From positions 1 through 5,218 of the forward strand of contig JAIRRF010000319.1 in the NCBI GenBank assembly GCA_031256115.1: a stretch of 5,218 nt of DNA. Direction: 5' to 3'. This document shows positions 5,204 to 5,218 of the stretch, in pieces. The first letter of the stretch is position 1, and every line of letters begins with the position of its first letter. Made by a program: the position numbers and the translations under genes. This DNA comes from Treponema sp. Its GTDB lineage: Bacteria > Spirochaetota > Spirochaetia > Treponematales > Breznakiellaceae. Below the pieces are notes generated by a model. It had not been told where the DNA came from. It did no database searches and worked only from the letters and a program-made list of their open reading frames with translations.

Positions 5204-5218
5204 TCAATCCTGATTTAT

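Overview
The window most resembles chromosomal DNA of a spirochete, probably a Treponema of the termite-gut type. This is inferred from a lipoprotein with a relaxed spirochete-style lipobox (LISC), moderate GC content, and a DRTGG/ATPase/PHP regulatory set of the kind found near [FeFe] hydrogenases in anaerobes, treponemes included. No rRNA or other phylogenetic marker is present, so the assignment is tentative.

Layout, left to right. (a) 1-342, minus: a lipoprotein cut by the left edge, with its own promoter at 378-406. (b) 410-511: a dense run of short perfect inverted repeats between the lipoprotein promoter and the end of the next gene. (c) 507-2506, minus: a compact three-gene operon transcribed leftward. 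It encodes a CBS-pair protein fused to an RsbW-like ATPase, a stand-alone DRTGG-domain protein and a PHP metal-dependent phosphoesterase. The first two overlap by 4 bp (ATGA) and the third starts 6 nt after the second. (d) 2507-3112: about 600 bp without a convincing gene. It holds two long imperfect palindromes (about 2611-2737 and 2941-3059) and a doubtful open frame. (e) 3113-4303, minus: an exported protein with a transglutaminase-like C-terminal domain. (f) 4336-5007, plus: an RluA-family pseudouridine synthase, the only convincing plus-strand gene, divergent from (e) across 32 bp. (g) 5008-5218: noncoding, with one hairpin and a possible decayed reading frame on the minus strand.

The operon in (c) is the functional core. 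CBS domains usually sense adenine nucleotides. The ATPase domain is the anti-sigma/serine-kinase type with N, G1, G2 and G3 boxes intact. DRTGG domains occur in HprK-related and CBS-linked regulators, and the PHP protein keeps its metal ligands. Together they look like an energy- or redox-state signalling module, but no hydrogenase or other target gene is visible here. The least explained material is the inverted-repeat DNA in (b) and (d).
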